From NCBI GenBank assembly GCA_025094145.1, contig JALLLS010000086.1, positions 1-64,000 on the forward strand: 64,000 nt of DNA, read 5' to 3'. This document shows positions 44,676-56,057 of this stretch, piece after piece. The DNA is from Spinellus fusiger. Lineage: Eukaryota; Mucoromycota; Mucoromycetes; Mucorales; Phycomycetaceae. The position numbers and the translations under genes were made by a program. The notes under the pieces were generated by a model. It searched no databases and had not been told where the DNA came from. It saw nothing but the letters and a program-made list of their open reading frames with translations. Positions within the stretch are counted from its first letter, which is position 1, and each line of letters opens with the position of its first letter.

Positions 44676-47002
44676 ATGTCAGAATCCTCACCCGAGCTTT
44701 CTCCATTTGATCAAGAACTCTCTGACCTGTCAGATGACAACCTGCCAAAAAACAGTGACTATTCACTAGAAAAGGCACCCAAACTGAGTCTGGTGCCGTC
44801 ATCTGCAGCCACCACCTCACAGGCACCCCTCAAAATCAAGCTTAGACTCAATCCCTCTGCTGTTGTTTTGACAGATGACGACAAGGGCAAGAAAAAGAAA
44901 CATAAAAAGAAAAAGGCCCACAAGAAACATAAAAAGGCAAGACACACATCAGATCCAGCAGGAGAGGAGAGACAGGACAGCAATGACCACCATGACAAAC
45001 AACGCAGAGAGTCTGAACAAGTGAATATTGATGACGACGACGACGACGATGAGTCTGGCAGAGAAAGTACACCGCAGACATCGCATCCTTCCATGGGTGG
45101 GAAACGACCTTTTGCCATGTTACAGACAGAGACTCAAAAGGCCAGCAGAGCGGAGGTGCAGGAGACTACGAATGAGCAAGGTCAAGGTCACCCCTCTACA
45201 CCTACTGTGCCTACCAAGAAGACACATTCTTCTTCAGGGGGTCTCAAGGACTACAGTGAAGGTCTGGAGGGAAAGTCAGAAGAGAGGCATGGAAATATAG
45301 CACACCAAGATAGAAAGCCCAGTGATGTTTATCCAGCAGTGTGTCATCCAACAGAACCACTGCCAAAACATACACATCGTCATTCACACCAACAGCAGCA
45401 GCAGCAGACATCTCCACTACCTCAAACACCAACACCAACACCAACACCAACACAAGCACAGCCACAAGCACCCCACCAACACCCACACAGCAAGGCAGAA
45501 GGACAAGCCAAAAAGAGAGGAAGACCCTTAAAATCAAAGGTAGCTCCTCCACCTCTCCAGCGTATCCAGGAACAACCGAGAAAAGACATGAAAACTGTAT
45601 GCTTAAAATTACTAGAGACATTCGAAAAGTAAGTGGTATGAACGAGGAACACTACGAGGAGAGAGAGGGGGGAAGAAGCGGCTTTAACTCACGCCATGCC
45701 TTGATCAGACGCGATGCCTATGGGTTCTTTCTGGAGCCAGTGGACACACGTCTTATTGTCGACTACCTGTCTGTGATCAAACGCCCTATGGACTTCTCCA
45801 CCATGCGCCAAAAGATAGAATCAGGTCGCTACAGACACTTGGATGAATTCAAGCAGGACTTTCTATTGATTGTGACCAATGCAAAGACCTACAATGCACC
45901 AGGGACGATCTATTGGAAGACAGCCGACAGACTGGAGCACTTTGGACTGAAATCATTGGAGAGAGTAGAGCCCACAGTGAGCTATGATCCTCCTGCAAGA
46001 GACACAGCGACGGACCAGAAGGAAAGAGACGAAGAGGAGACGGCAACAGGCACTTCAAAATACAAGCACAAGCACAACAGTTGGACACGGAAACTGTCGA
46101 GTGTGTCCCTTGCTTCTTATAAAAAGGAGCCCCATGCTGCCAGTCATGTCAAGATAGAGGAGGAGGTAGATATACTGGGGTTGGATGGGACATTGCCCTT
46201 GAGGAAACACAGTCGACAGGCCTCTGAGAGTCTGGCAGAGGGGGCTCATGATTATGCGTATGCCCGTGGAATGACGCCTCTGCGTGAACCCAAGAAAAAG
46301 AAGAAGAAGAAGATGAATGAGGCCGGTGTTATTTATGCACCTGATGGATCTCTGAATGCAGTGGGAGGAGGTAGTGTTGTTGTTTATGTTTATATGGAGG
46401 GCTGCCTAGTTGCCTAGTTGCCTAGTTGCCTATCTATCTACCTATCTATACACACAGACTGATCTGGATTCTTAGTGCATGATCTGAACTCTCTTCTGCC
46501 TATGGAGAGGTGTTTTGCAGACCCACCGCAACTCACCACAGTCAATCCACAGGCCCTTCCTTCTGCATTTTATCAGAGCCGCAATGCTCCTGATGATTGG
46601 ACAAGCAACAAACACTTGATTCATCCTGCCCATTTCTGTGACTATGGCCCGTTTACTACGCTGGGTGTACAGACACCAGGGGCATTCTACACAGCTCAGG
46701 ATGCCTCTTACATTTATCCACTGTATGGGGATGATCGTGGAGAGGCCTATATGAAGAGCATTTGGGATTTTGCAGAGGGACTGGAGTTGCATCAGAACAG
46801 AGTCACAACAGCACGATACTTGACACGAGGCGCATGGGATGTGGTAGAGCAGGTCCTTGTTGCAGAGAATAGACAGCAAGTGGAGACTGAATTTGGTACT
46901 GTGGATGTGCCTGGTATTATGGAGGACATACAAAAGGAGGACAAGGAAATGTCTTATTCGCAGTCCTCTTCTTCTCCACCCTCGCCCCTTCCTATTGTCT
47001 AA
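44676..47002 (+). CDS. Bromodomain protein, BRD7/BRD9-like
   Basis: Three exons in phase (44676-45628, 45709-46370, 46476-47002) give 713 residues. The start MSESSPELSPFDQELSDL is acidic. A KIKLRLN motif and a Lys/His-rich basic stretch (about residues 70-90) follow, then Asp runs, Gln and Thr-Pro repeats. The bromodomain sits near residues 300-400: FFLEPVDTRLIVDYL, IKRPMDFSTMRQKIESGRY, FLLIVTNAKTYNAPG with the acetyl-lysine Asn, and IYWKTADRLEHFG. The C-terminal part (DWTSNKHLIHPAHFCDYGPF, TYLTRG-like segments, AYMKSIWDFAEGL) resembles the extension of BRD7/9. These are subunits of SWI/SNF-type remodellers reading acetylated histones. Intron 2 has TTGCCTAG repeats. Intact. Confidence 0.9.
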
Positions 47003-47209
47003 GGTGATGCTGGTGGGGATTTCTCTCTTTCTCTCTTTCTGTTGATATTTATATATGGATATATGGATATATGGATATATGGATCTATACAAAGTGGGAA
47101 AAAGGACAGTCCAAGGAAAGGATTAGAATCCAGGCTAGATAAAGGTTTTGCCACATGCTTACACAATACAACAGTTGTTACCATGGACTGTACAACAACA
47201 ATAAATGAA

Positions 47210-47400
47210 ATCAAGTGACATTTAAAATAATAATAAGAGTGGTAGTGGTAGTTATGGTTGTAGCAGCTGTGATAACAGTAATAGCAGTAATAGCAGTAAT
47301 AGCAGTAATAGCAGTAATAGCAGTAATAGCAGTAATAACAATAACAACAGTAATAACAGTAATAACAATAACAACAGTAATAACAGTAATAACAGTGCCA
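47210..47400. repeat. AGCAGTAAT / AACAGTAAT nonamer array
   Basis: Imperfect tandem 6-9-mers over about 190 bp between two convergent genes. The open Val/Ile and Thr/Ile frames on both strands are artefacts of the array. Confidence 0.9.
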
Positions 47401-47707
47401 TTGTGGGGAGGGTCATTTCGCAAGTCAATCTCTCCTCTCTCCCCTCTCTCTCTGTCTCTCTTTTCTCTCTCTTTTCTCTGGTGCCATCTTGTACACATCC
47501 CTCCGCCCCTGCACAGACACCTTGGAAATAGAAATAACAGCATTAGGAAGAGTGTATTTATAGTGAGTGAGTAAGTGTATGTGTGCCTGTGTGGGTGCCT
47601 GTGTGCCTGTGTGTGTGTGTGTTTAATATTTATAAATAAGATGAAGTGGATATGGAGTGGATGTGTAAGGAGAAGAGTGCGAGTATGCATATAGAATAAG
47701 AAAATGA

Positions 47708-48697
47708 TCAATAATAATGGTCCACACGCTCATCATGGGCATTCAGGCGTTGATGGGGACTACTGTGAGCAGCAGTGCTTTTGTACATTTCAGATGAATA
47801 CATGTACTGCTTATGCTCTTCTGTAAAGGGATTGGGTGACCCTGCTATGGTAGGCGACTCTGGCACTGACATATCATCCAACTTGATCCCGGACTTTCTG
47901 CGGTTGTGCCGTTCAACAGTCTCATTGAAAGAGGCAGATGCTGATGTATCTTTTCTCGTGCATAGCATGGTGACTGCATTGGAGAGGGCGAGTAATTCAA
48001 AGGCAAGAGCAGCAAAGATGACGAGATAGACTTTGCTAAAGGTGCTGCGTACATACAGAATAGTGCTGTCGTAGCAGGGAGGGAGGTTGATAATGCCTTG
48101 GCGGGGGTTGCAGGTGGGTGTGATGGAGGGATTGTCCATGGCATTATTGAATCCACAGCAGTTGAACTGGTCCCGCATCAGTGGACAGTGTGGATAAGAA
48201 AGATACTTACATCTGACTGGAGCTGGCCTCTGTAGGCCTCGGGAGAAGAAGACCATAGTGGGGCAAGATAGCCTAGTGGATTCGCAGCTGTGTTGTAGAC
48301 CTTGACACCAATGACCACTTGGAATACAAGGGCTATCAATACCATAAGGATGTAAATCCACATGACAAGCTTCCTCCGTACAAATGCATGAACCACGCCT
48401 AACAGTGCACAGAAGACAATAATACCACCAAGAATAGCCAATACTATTGTTTGTTTTGTTTTTGTTTTGTTTTTGTTTTTATTTTTCTCTTGTCAGATGC
48501 CATAGGATTCTGTAGACTTCATACTAAGGAATAATAGGCTTACATTCAAAGTAATGGAAGGGAAAGAGGGACGAGCCTTTGAATAGACCTCTATGGCCCA
48601 TCAGTCCAAAGATAAGGAAACCAAGTCCCAGACATATAAACAGGACATTAGTAGTAATAACATACCACTTGCTCAAGCTATAAGATATAAAATTCAT
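47708..48697 (-). CDS. Tetraspanin-like membrane protein
   Basis: Starts MNFISYSLSKWYVITTNVLF at 48697, within the first membrane helix. The next exon carries two helices, LAILGGIIVFCALLGVVHAF and LVMWIYILMVLIALVFQVVI. A loop with AYRGQLQSD is spliced (44-nt intron) to FNCCGFNNAMDNP, the tetraspanin CCG motif, with later PTC and PPC cysteines. The fourth helix is VYLVIFAALAFELLALSNAV. The cytosolic tail is Ser/His-rich, with SPTIAGSPNPFTEE, and ends DHYY. Tetraspanins organise membrane microdomains and in fungi are needed for polarised growth at penetration structures. A position-specific search would settle the family. Confidence 0.83.
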
Positions 48698-49338
48698 GAG
48701 TACAGTGTGGAGTGAGGCTGTTCTTTAACAAAAGCCACCTTGAACAGCAGGGCATAGCATAAATAAGTGAAGTGGAACAGGTAAACTAGGCGGAACAGGC
48801 GAATCAAGAAAGATGTATATGTGTCTATAGGTAGATAGATAGATAGGTAGATAGATAAAAGAAAAAGAAAAAGAAAAAGAGTAAGGGGGTTTTCTCTTCT
48901 TTTTCTCTTCTTTTTTTTTCTTCCTTTTTGCCTGTCGACGATTAAATTGCATTTGGGTTAAAAATAAGTGCACCTTTTATTTGTGCAACCTCGTTAACAG
49001 TTAGCACACGATAGGATGGAACAGAGGGCGGGGTGGTAGAAGAAGAGAACCTCTTCACCATCCGCTCTGACTCGCCAACTGAGATTTCATATGTACAAAT
49101 GAGCCTATAGGAAGAGAATCTTCTTATAAGAGCGGATTCTGGGACAGAACATGGGTGGTGGCAGTGGGACGCATACGTTTCTTCGAATAGATCTCATCCC
49201 AGAACCGGTTTCTTCTCCATTGGCCCTGTGAGTCCCTTTTTTTTTATAAATATATTTTAATTATCCCATCGTCAAATCCATAAACCAACGAGTCAGTCAG
49301 TCAGTCAGTCAGTCAGTCAGTCAGTGGTAAGAACCCCC
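48698..49338. other. Intergenic region with TCAG and AAAGA repeats
   Basis: Includes AAAAG repeats (48857-48880) and CAGT tetramers (49290-49326). A plus-strand ATG at 49151 opens MGGGSGTHTFLRIDLIPEP and meets a GTGAGT donor at about 49227, but no second exon could be found before the convergent gene. Confidence 0.55.
49287..49326. repeat. CAGT tetranucleotide repeat
   Basis: Nine to ten copies of CAGT directly downstream of the stop codon of the minus-strand gene. Confidence 0.95.
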
Positions 49339-50662
49339 TTACAGAATAGTGTCCGTACAACGCAGCTTCACATGAGGAATGGCCATCACAATGTCTCGCA
49401 TAGTATTCATATGCTGTTCATCTGGCTAGAGAAGCATTGAGAATGAAGAATGAAAAAGAACAGTGGAGAGTGCAACTTACCTTGTGCTTGTGGATCTGGT
49501 GGAGTGTGCGGACAAAGACTGAGGCTGGAATAGAACTACTCCTGGGCACAGTGGAAGCAGCGGAAATACCACAAAGAGTCGGTGCTCTTGGTTTAGTGAT
49601 CTTGGCTGGAAGTGGATGCTGGAGATATCGGGCTGTCTTTTGTGGGTGGAGGGTGTGGGTTGGACTGCCCGTGTGCACTGACGGCTGAGGAGAAGGAGGA
49701 AAGGCGCCCTGTTCTGCTTGGACCGCCTTCTGGTGCACAGGCATGGGGTAATTGAATTCACTCTGCTGTCTGTGGTGGGCAGCTACTAACTAGAGCAGAC
49801 AGATATCTCAGCACATTGGATCCACCTAGATCCACTCTGTCTTGGCACTCTCCTATTTACCTGTGCTTTAATATCAGCCACCTCCCTCTCCAGCATATCC
49901 ACTCTTAGCTCTTCTTCTGTTGGATAAGCTGGACTTGGTGTTGGCAGGGAAAGAAGTGCAGGGATCTGCTGCTGTGGCCATTCCTCAGGTAGACATGGAT
50001 CCACTCTTGTTGGCAATGGGTCTGTCTGCGTAGAGTGACTTTCTGGACTAGACTTTGACTCTTCTGTCTGAATACCAATGTCTTTTATTTGGCTGCGCTG
50101 TCTATAGTCAGGCACTACTCTAGCAGGGATGGATGTGGGCAGTCCTGTCGCCATAAACTACCAGCATCATTATTACTCGTATTACTCCCTCTTATTCTTA
50201 TTAAAATGTGAATGTGGATGTGAATGTGAATGTGAATATAAATACGAATATAAATACGAATATAAATACGAATATAAATACGAATATAAATACGAATATA
50301 AATACGAATATAAATACGAATATAAATACGAATATAAATACGAATATAAATACGAATATAAATACGAATATAAATACGGATATAAATACTAGTGGGTGCT
50401 ATAGAGGCTTATAAAGAGATACACCATCTATACTTGTCTATTCTTTCTTAATTCTCACAGGTAATATACGCATAGGCCATTCTTTCCTCTGTCTCTCTGC
50501 TGCACCCGTCAATCTGTGCAATTCCTGCGTACCTTTCAAAAGTGTAGTGACAAAATGATGGGTTATTCCAGTCACTGTTCTGCCAATCAGTGCTGATAAC
50601 GGTCTGGGGGTGTCATGATCACCGTATGTGTTGAGAACTTCTTCTGTCTCCCTCTGTGGCAT
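49339..50662 (-). CDS. Hypothetical protein with two putative LC8-binding TQT motifs
   Basis: Four exons joined in phase: 50662 to about 50462 ([14 protein letters not shown] to MRILP), 50157-49861, about 49795-49480 and about 49429-49339. The second exon starts [18 protein letters not shown] and carries [10 protein letters not shown] and SHSTQTDP. Both fit the dynein light chain LC8 consensus (GIQT and TQT cores), about 15 residues apart. A short helix [17 protein letters not shown] follows, a probable coiled coil. The third exon is Pro/Gln/Ser-rich with [12 protein letters not shown]. The last exon ends [26 protein letters not shown]. No enzyme family is recognised. It may be a scaffold dimerised by LC8 (inference). 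The long first intron is filled by a minisatellite. Confidence 0.72.
50222..50392. repeat. 12-bp minisatellite AATATAAATACG in an intron
   Basis: About thirteen nearly perfect copies, preceded by GAATGTGAATGTG hexamers. It lies wholly within intron 1 of the LC8-motif gene. The open frames through it are artefacts. Confidence 0.95.
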
Positions 50663-51467
50663 TGTGACAGGTGGACGTAGGTCAATGAGCTAGCCAAAAT
50701 CTCACAGGTAAGCAGGTAAAGATCAAAAACAAACAAAAGGGCTGTATGCAAGGATTCTTAGGGAATTGAAAGGCAGCCAACACACTCTTCTAGACTGGGT
50801 TTGAACAGGAGGCTCATGGGATAAAAGGAGGCACTGATTTACAGCTGAAAGAGTCTAAAGAGTTTAAAGCGAGAGAGAGAGAAATTCACTCAAAGCCCTG
50901 TGACTGTAGCTGGAGAGTCCTTTGATCCAAGGCATCAGAAATACTAAGAAGCATACTAGGCTAATCCATAGTAAGAATCCATCTTTCTGTAGTGCTTTTA
51001 TTGGTGAGTGAATGGTGATTGGAGGAGATCATAACAGAAAGCATATCAATACTACTATAGGTTGGTATTTAAGGTTGATACTTTTATCAAAGTTGAGTTT
51101 AAAGTAATTCTTAGTAAAAGATAAATTATAATAAAGTGCACCATCAGTCCAGAGCAACTTTAGTGAAGTAGCAGTCATTTCTCTCTTTATATCTATACAT
51201 ATCTATATCTATACATATCTACCTACCTACCTACCTACCTACATATAATACTAGTGATGGAATGACACTGGTGGAAACAGTCTTTGGAACATAAACTTGA
51301 AATAGCACTAGACGACTGTACCAACTCTATAAATATTTATATTTAAAAGGAAAAATAGAGTTCTAATCGTGTGAAGCATCTTCCATCAGCCATCTGTGAC
51401 TGTGAATAGAAGGAGAAAAGAAGAAGGGGGCTGACTTGTCGCGCTTTTTCATTGCCACTACTACCTT
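50663..51467. other. Divergent intergenic region upstream of peroxiredoxin
   Basis: Contains ATCTATAC and CTAC tetramer repeats (51190-51243). No gene was recognised. It should hold promoters for both flanking genes. Confidence 0.5.
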
Positions 51468-52010
51468 ATGTTGCGAACACTTTCAAGCAAACTTATTACG
51501 CGTTGTGGTTTCTATGCCTCTGCCTGTCAAGGCATCCAAAAGGGAGAATCTTTGCCTAGCATTGAGGTTGCAAGAAAGTCACCCGCAGATGCTGTCAATG
51601 TATTCAAGCTGTTCTCTGAAACTAAAAAGGGTGTGTTATTCGGTGTGCCTGGTGCTTTTACGCCAGGCTGTACCAAGACACATTTGCCAGGATACATTAA
51701 ATTGGCAAAAGAATTCAAGAGCAAGGGAGTCGGTCTGGTGGCCTGTGTGTCTATCAACGACGCCTTTGTAATGAATGCCTGGGGAGAGTCTCTTGGCAAT
51801 AATGACGCAGTGACTCTTTTGGCTGACAGCAAGGGTGAATTGGCAAAAGCCATGGATCTTAACTTTGATGCTTCGGGTGCTTTGGGTGGACATCGGTTTA
51901 AGCGTTTTGCTGCCATTATTGAACAAGGAAAAATTCAACAGTTATTTGTTGAGCCTGATACCACAGGTCTAAATGTCAGTCTTGCTGAGAATGTATTGAA
52001 GTCCCTTTGA
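51468..52010 (+). CDS. Peroxiredoxin, Prx5 (AhpC/TSA) type, probably mitochondrial
   Basis: Intronless, 180 residues. The first about 20 residues (MLRTLSSKLITRCGFYASAC) look like a mitochondrial presequence. The Prx5 pattern follows: KGVLFGVPGAFTPGCTKTH with the peroxidatic Cys in PGAFTPGC, GYIKLAKEFKSKGV, VACVSINDAFVMNAWGE, TLLADSKGELAKAMDL, GGHRFKRFAAIIEQGKI and EPDTTGLNVSLAENVL. No clear resolving Cys in the C-terminal part, so it may use glutathione or an outside thiol, as yeast Ahp1-like enzymes sometimes do (inference). It reduces peroxides. Lacking introns in an intron-rich region is notable but common for small Prx genes. AATAAA lies 20 bp after the stop. Confidence 0.95.
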   Translation: MLRTLSSKLITRCGFYASACQGIQKGESLPSIEVARKSPADAVNVFKLFSETKKGVLFGVPGAFTPGCTKTHLPGYIKLAKEFKSKGVGLVACVSINDAFVMNAWGESLGNNDAVTLLADSKGELAKAMDLNFDASGALGGHRFKRFAAIIEQGKIQQLFVEPDTTGLNVSLAENVLKSL

Positions 52011-52204
52011 GACCCTACATTGAACGAAAAAATAAACTCTTTTCATTTTGAATTGTCCTATTATAACTACTACAGTCACAGTCAACTGAATTGAATACTT
52101 TTGAATATGAATATTAGGACAGAATAGATAGGACATATTCAACATTAAATAGAACACTTTACATTTGATATAGAATCTCAAAACTTAAGCATACCAAAGT
52201 TCAA

Positions 52205-52540
52205 TATCTTTAATTATAGAAAATGAAATAATAATAATATAGTTAGTATTTCGTATGGCCTCCTTTGGCATCAATGGCTGCCTGACATCTATCTGTCATA
52301 CTTTGAAATTATTGTTGTGCAGGTTCAATACCAACCCTCTCTCCCACTCCTCTGCAAGTGGAGCCGACCAAACATTCAACATTGGTAATAGATACCCTTC
52401 TTTTTTGAATTAATCTTTCCAATGCATATCAGACGTGTTCAATTGAGTTTAATTCAAGGATTTGTACAAGCCAGTACTCAAAGTACCCTAATTTGATGTG
52501 TCTCTTTCCATTATCTGGCATAGACCCCAGTATGACAGCT
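52205..52540 (-). pseudogene. Old Tc1 transposase C-terminal relic
   Basis: Read on the minus strand, the end gives MTDRCQAAIDAKGGHTKY, and further upstream W..QILELNSIEHV, a decayed SPDLNPIEHLW block, with stops and shifts between. The family differs from element A. No terminal repeats were found. Confidence 0.7.
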
Positions 52541-52762
52541 ATCACACTTACCCAACAAAGCTGATTCTCTTTGTGTTTTTCATTAAGGCTGGCTTGTGAG
52601 ATGGAGAAAAAGATACAGACTCTAACTGATTGCAGTAGCTGATAAGTGTATTTCTACATACATCAACTTCAAACTTCAATATTCCCAATCTCAGTTGATT
52701 GTATGAAGCAAATAGACCCCTTCTAATAACTTTTTCCAAGCGTCTAAGGTCCCTCTCACTGT

Positions 52763-52793
<31 letters not shown>

Positions 52794-54047
52794 TTTTCTA
52801 TAGCTCTCCGGATGTAGTAGTAATATTTATTCTTTGATATTTTTGATACTATTCTAAAGTATAGGTTTTTTCATCTCAATTACATTTGCAATCACATTCA
52901 ATTTTAATCTAGCCTTCAACAGGTAATAAATGCCCAATAGTCTTCCATCTTCTACTTTATCCTATTCTCCACAAGTGTGAGTCTCTGAAAATGTATCTGA
53001 TATATTGTATTGGTTTAACACTATTTAGAAAGAATAAAAGTTTTATGCAAAAAAAAAAGAACATATATTTATTTTTATTAAAATTCAGGCAAGTATTAAA
53101 TTCAATTGTGCGTGACTGTAGGTGTTCAATAATGATTGTTAGATATAGTATTCTCCCATTGTAGCTCATTGATAATACTTTTAAGAGTACTGTAAGCTGG
53201 AAAGAGGGTGTGTCCTTGATACAGTAGAATTTGAAATAATTAGAAACTACAACTTAGAAAAAAAAAAGCTTTCATGTTTCTTTATGTCTCCGACTCTACT
53301 CTTTGTAAAATATAATCATTTGTATCTGTCATAAGGAGATGCATAATATAAATGACAGAGACTTCAAATTAACGTGAGACGCTGAAAAGAAATGCCAAAC
53401 TAACAATACATTATTTATCCTAAAGAACTTGTGTGTTTACCATTCAAGGCAGCTTATTAGAAATATGGTAACATACAGAGAAAAAAGTGCCAAGGCTTTA
53501 AATTTTGGTGTTTTAATTAGGAAAACAAAAACACTTATAATAAAGCTGAGACATCTTTTAGGTAGCGTCTTTATCACTTGGCAAGAGAGACGCCAAGAAG
53601 ATGGAACACCGAGTATATTAGATAGCTAATAATAATATGAAAATGGGTATAAAATACCATCTTATATGTGAAGATAATAAAGTTTTTTTCACTTGTTAAT
53701 TATTGTTGAACTGTCTGAGAAGCAGCCGTTTGCTTAAAGAAGTTAATAGATAAATAAAAAGTGCCTAAAGCACCTAAATCTTTTGTTGCATTGTGTACCC
53801 CCTATCTGTCCCTTTTCCAGCGTTACCATAACACTCTCAAACTGTTGCACTACTAGTGACCAATTGTCTACACTTTCATCTCACTAGTAGCTCCTTCTAT
53901 TATCACAGTGCCCTATATTAAACACTGAATAATTTGTGTGATTTCACTTTAATTTGTAAGAATCTTATTATTGCATCTTATGCCAAGACGTATGACTTTA
54001 TTAAGTTGTTCATGACGATTGTACTTTAGAAATTAGATGGATATATA
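52541..54047. other. AT-rich spacer with TA/TG microsatellite
   Basis: A TA then TG dinucleotide run lies at 52764-52793. The rest is AT-rich without a supportable gene. The open frame at 53429-53629 has no recognisable relatives. Confidence 0.5.
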
Positions 54048-54460
54048 CAGTCACACAACATTAGAAAGGGTACGATTTCTCTTTTTTGAAATCCTAAAAA
54101 AAAACATGCTTTACGGATATAAATGTTACGACCTCAAAACACATACTAATGACTTCAAATTCAACACAAAGTTGGTTTAACATATTTTCTATAGTAATAT
54201 ATATAAAAAAAGTCTTTATTTAATATTTTGTTGGGCCACCTTTGGCATCAATAACTGCCTGGTAGCGATCCTTCATTGAGCCAACTAAACGTTTGGCAAG
54301 ATCAACATGGATATTTCCCCAAACTTCTTCTAAGGCTGTCTTGAGCTCATCAATATTTTTGATACCGGCCCTCTTGTCATTGATAAGCTTATCAAGACAG
54401 CTCAGAGATGTTCAATGGGGTTGAGATCAAAACTTTGGACAGGCCAGCTGTGATTATTCA
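54048..54460 (-). mobile_element. 3' fragment of a Tc1 element of family A
   Basis: TA precedes the end CAGTCACACAACATTAG at 54048. The next 400 bp are the inverted 3' part of the element at 29350-30698 (same 3' untranslated sequence, then AKGGPTKY-type end, LVGSMKDRYQAVIDA-type block, and the IEHLW region). The copy stops at about 54455, where the MITE begins. It was not recovered on the far side, and some bases are missing in the IEHL region. Confidence 0.88.
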
Positions 54461-54473
54461 GACAAGTAGAAAA

Positions 54474-55153
54474 CAACGAGACTGAACAAAGATATTTTTT
54501 ATTAAGTGAAGAGTGGTTCATTATTTATACTTTTTGTGGGTGCTTATCCTTCAGTGGCATTCTACCTTTTGGTAGTTAATGATTAGTTCATGGCATAGTT
54601 TATTGATAGATGCAACCGTCTGGTTGGTGTAGATGATCTATCCTATGGTAGATTACATAGGTGTAGCTTTATGGTTGGTGTAGGTGTTCTACCTAGTGGT
54701 AGACTACATGTTGGAGCCTTATGGTTGGTTCATTGAATAAGCACACCATTATAGAGCCATCTATAATGTCTTCACTTTTAATTGCCTTTGATAGGTCTTA
54801 CTTAATCCACTAAGGATTTATAGATGAAGGCAGCTCATTAAGTGTCCAATAGTACACTGAGCTTTAGAAGGTTGATTTGTAGTTACGACCGATCAGTGAG
54901 ATGACACAGAGATGTACTATGTTACTTGTGTGCACTCAAGCTTTCATAGAGTATTCCAAATGTCACAGCATACTACTCATATTGACCAATTCATAAAGAA
55001 TCTTTGGATTGAAGTTGGAACATGACACAGCCATAAGGTTGACTATCATGACTACCATAAGGTAGAAGCCACTGAAGGATAAGCACCCACCAAAAGTATA
55101 AACAATGAACCTTTCTTTACTCAATAAAAATTATCTTTGTTCAGTCTTGTTAA
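54474..55153. mobile_element. MITE with about 115-bp terminal inverted repeats
   Basis: The left end from AACAACGAGACTGAACAAAGAT through GGTTCATTATTTATAC, GGGTGCTTATCCTTCAGTGGC and TTCTACC..GGTAGT recurs inverted at the right end (55040-55153) with few differences. The core has three imperfect about 50-bp repeats built on CTTATGGTTGGT and TACCTA(T/G)TGGTAGA. No coding potential. It sits at the broken edge of a Tc1 fragment. Confidence 0.88.
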
Positions 55154-55415
55154 TCCTACCTGTCCAAACAATCTCAAAAGTGTTAAAAGCCTGAGCTGGT
55201 AAAAGTACATCTACAGCCCCTACCAGTTGTCTCTGTGTTCTCTTGGCCCTTTTCCCTGTTTTGTCTTCTGTGGTGCTCAGCTGTCTTTTGGGTTTTTTAT
55301 GGTATAACACTCTTCCTCTCTGTACTTACTTGGCTGGCAAAAGGACTTATAGGGTGTGTGCTATTATATAATTTATTTAAAAAAAAAAAGCCCACGGAAA
55401 AAGTTTATAAAAATA
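55154..55415. other. Spacer between MITE and tRNA
   Basis: Holds an open frame for a hydrophobic 60-residue peptide (55235-55447) that runs into the tRNA antisense and is therefore not believed. A poly-A tract lies at 55379-55389. Confidence 0.5.
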
Positions 55416-55499
55416 TCCGGCTTACCAGATTCGAACTAGTGACCTAAGGATTACAAATGCATTACAGTCCTCCGCTCTACCAACTGAGCTAAAGCCGGA
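55416..55499 (-). tRNA. tRNA-Tyr (anticodon GTA) with short intron
   Basis: On the minus strand: acceptor TCCGGCT pairs with AGCCGGA; D-arm TTAGCTCAGTTGGTAGAGC (box A); anticodon stem GAGGA/TCCTT with loop CTGTAA-A; a 10-nt intron TGCATTTGTA after position 37; then AGGTC and the T-arm with GTTCGAATC (box B). Mature length is 74 nt. The intron just 3' of the anticodon is standard for eukaryotic tRNA-Tyr. Note that for a minus-strand gene the poly-T terminator should lie at lower coordinates; an A-rich tract is present at 55375-55390. Confidence 0.95.
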
Positions 55500-56057
55500 T
55501 TTCTCTTTTTGTAGTTCTCTAGTTTGGATAAAATAGTTTTAAGCCTGGAGGTATGTGCATGAGTGGAATAGCTAGTGGTTCTTGGTTTGGACTGAAGCCT
55601 ACATAGATCAAAGAGGAAGAATAAAAGAGAAGATAGAAGATAATGTTTATTTATTGAATTCACTTGATTATTTATACTAAATTCTACAGTGTACAATTGC
55701 ACATACATGTCTTGGCTTTATGTTCAGTGAAGAGAACATAAAGCCAAGACACTATATTGCATTAGCATTTATCTTATTAATTATATTATATTATCTATGT
55801 GTATCCACACAGGATAATGTGTGTTCCAAAAAGGGAAGACATGTGCAGCCAATAGTGTTACTCTATTTGACAGGACAGTGTCTAGCACAGACATTTCTGC
55901 TAAACAACACTTTTTTTTAAAACCAAAATTGTAAGTCTATCCAAATTTGAAAATCATCCATCCATCAAAAAACACAATCCATCCATCAACATCACCCACC
56001 TCCCCACCTACTGTCCAAGTTTCAGGTCATCACCACTTGAATAGCAGTAGATACACC

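Noticed and set aside
45244..45621. Minus-strand frame under the bromodomain gene
   Set aside because: Shadow of the repeat-rich first exon, with Val/Leu runs from CCAACA repeats.
47211..47711. Minus-strand 166-codon frame with ITAITAIT repeats
   Set aside because: Artefact of the AGCAGTAAT array between two convergent genes.
49151..49227. Possible first exon MGGGSGTHTFLRIDL.. with GTGAGT donor on the plus strand
   Set aside because: No continuing exon was found before the convergent gene at 49339; may be real but cannot be supported.
49287..49326. CAGT repeats as a possible CRISPR-like or telomeric array
   Set aside because: Plain tetranucleotide microsatellite without spacers. No CRISPR array or telomere repeat was seen anywhere in the window.
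50129..50414. Frames with KYEYKYEY and NINTNINT repeats
   Set aside because: Direct translation of the 12-bp intronic minisatellite.
55235..55447. Hydrophobic 70-codon frame
   Set aside because: Runs antisense into the tRNA-Tyr gene, with no relatives and no context.
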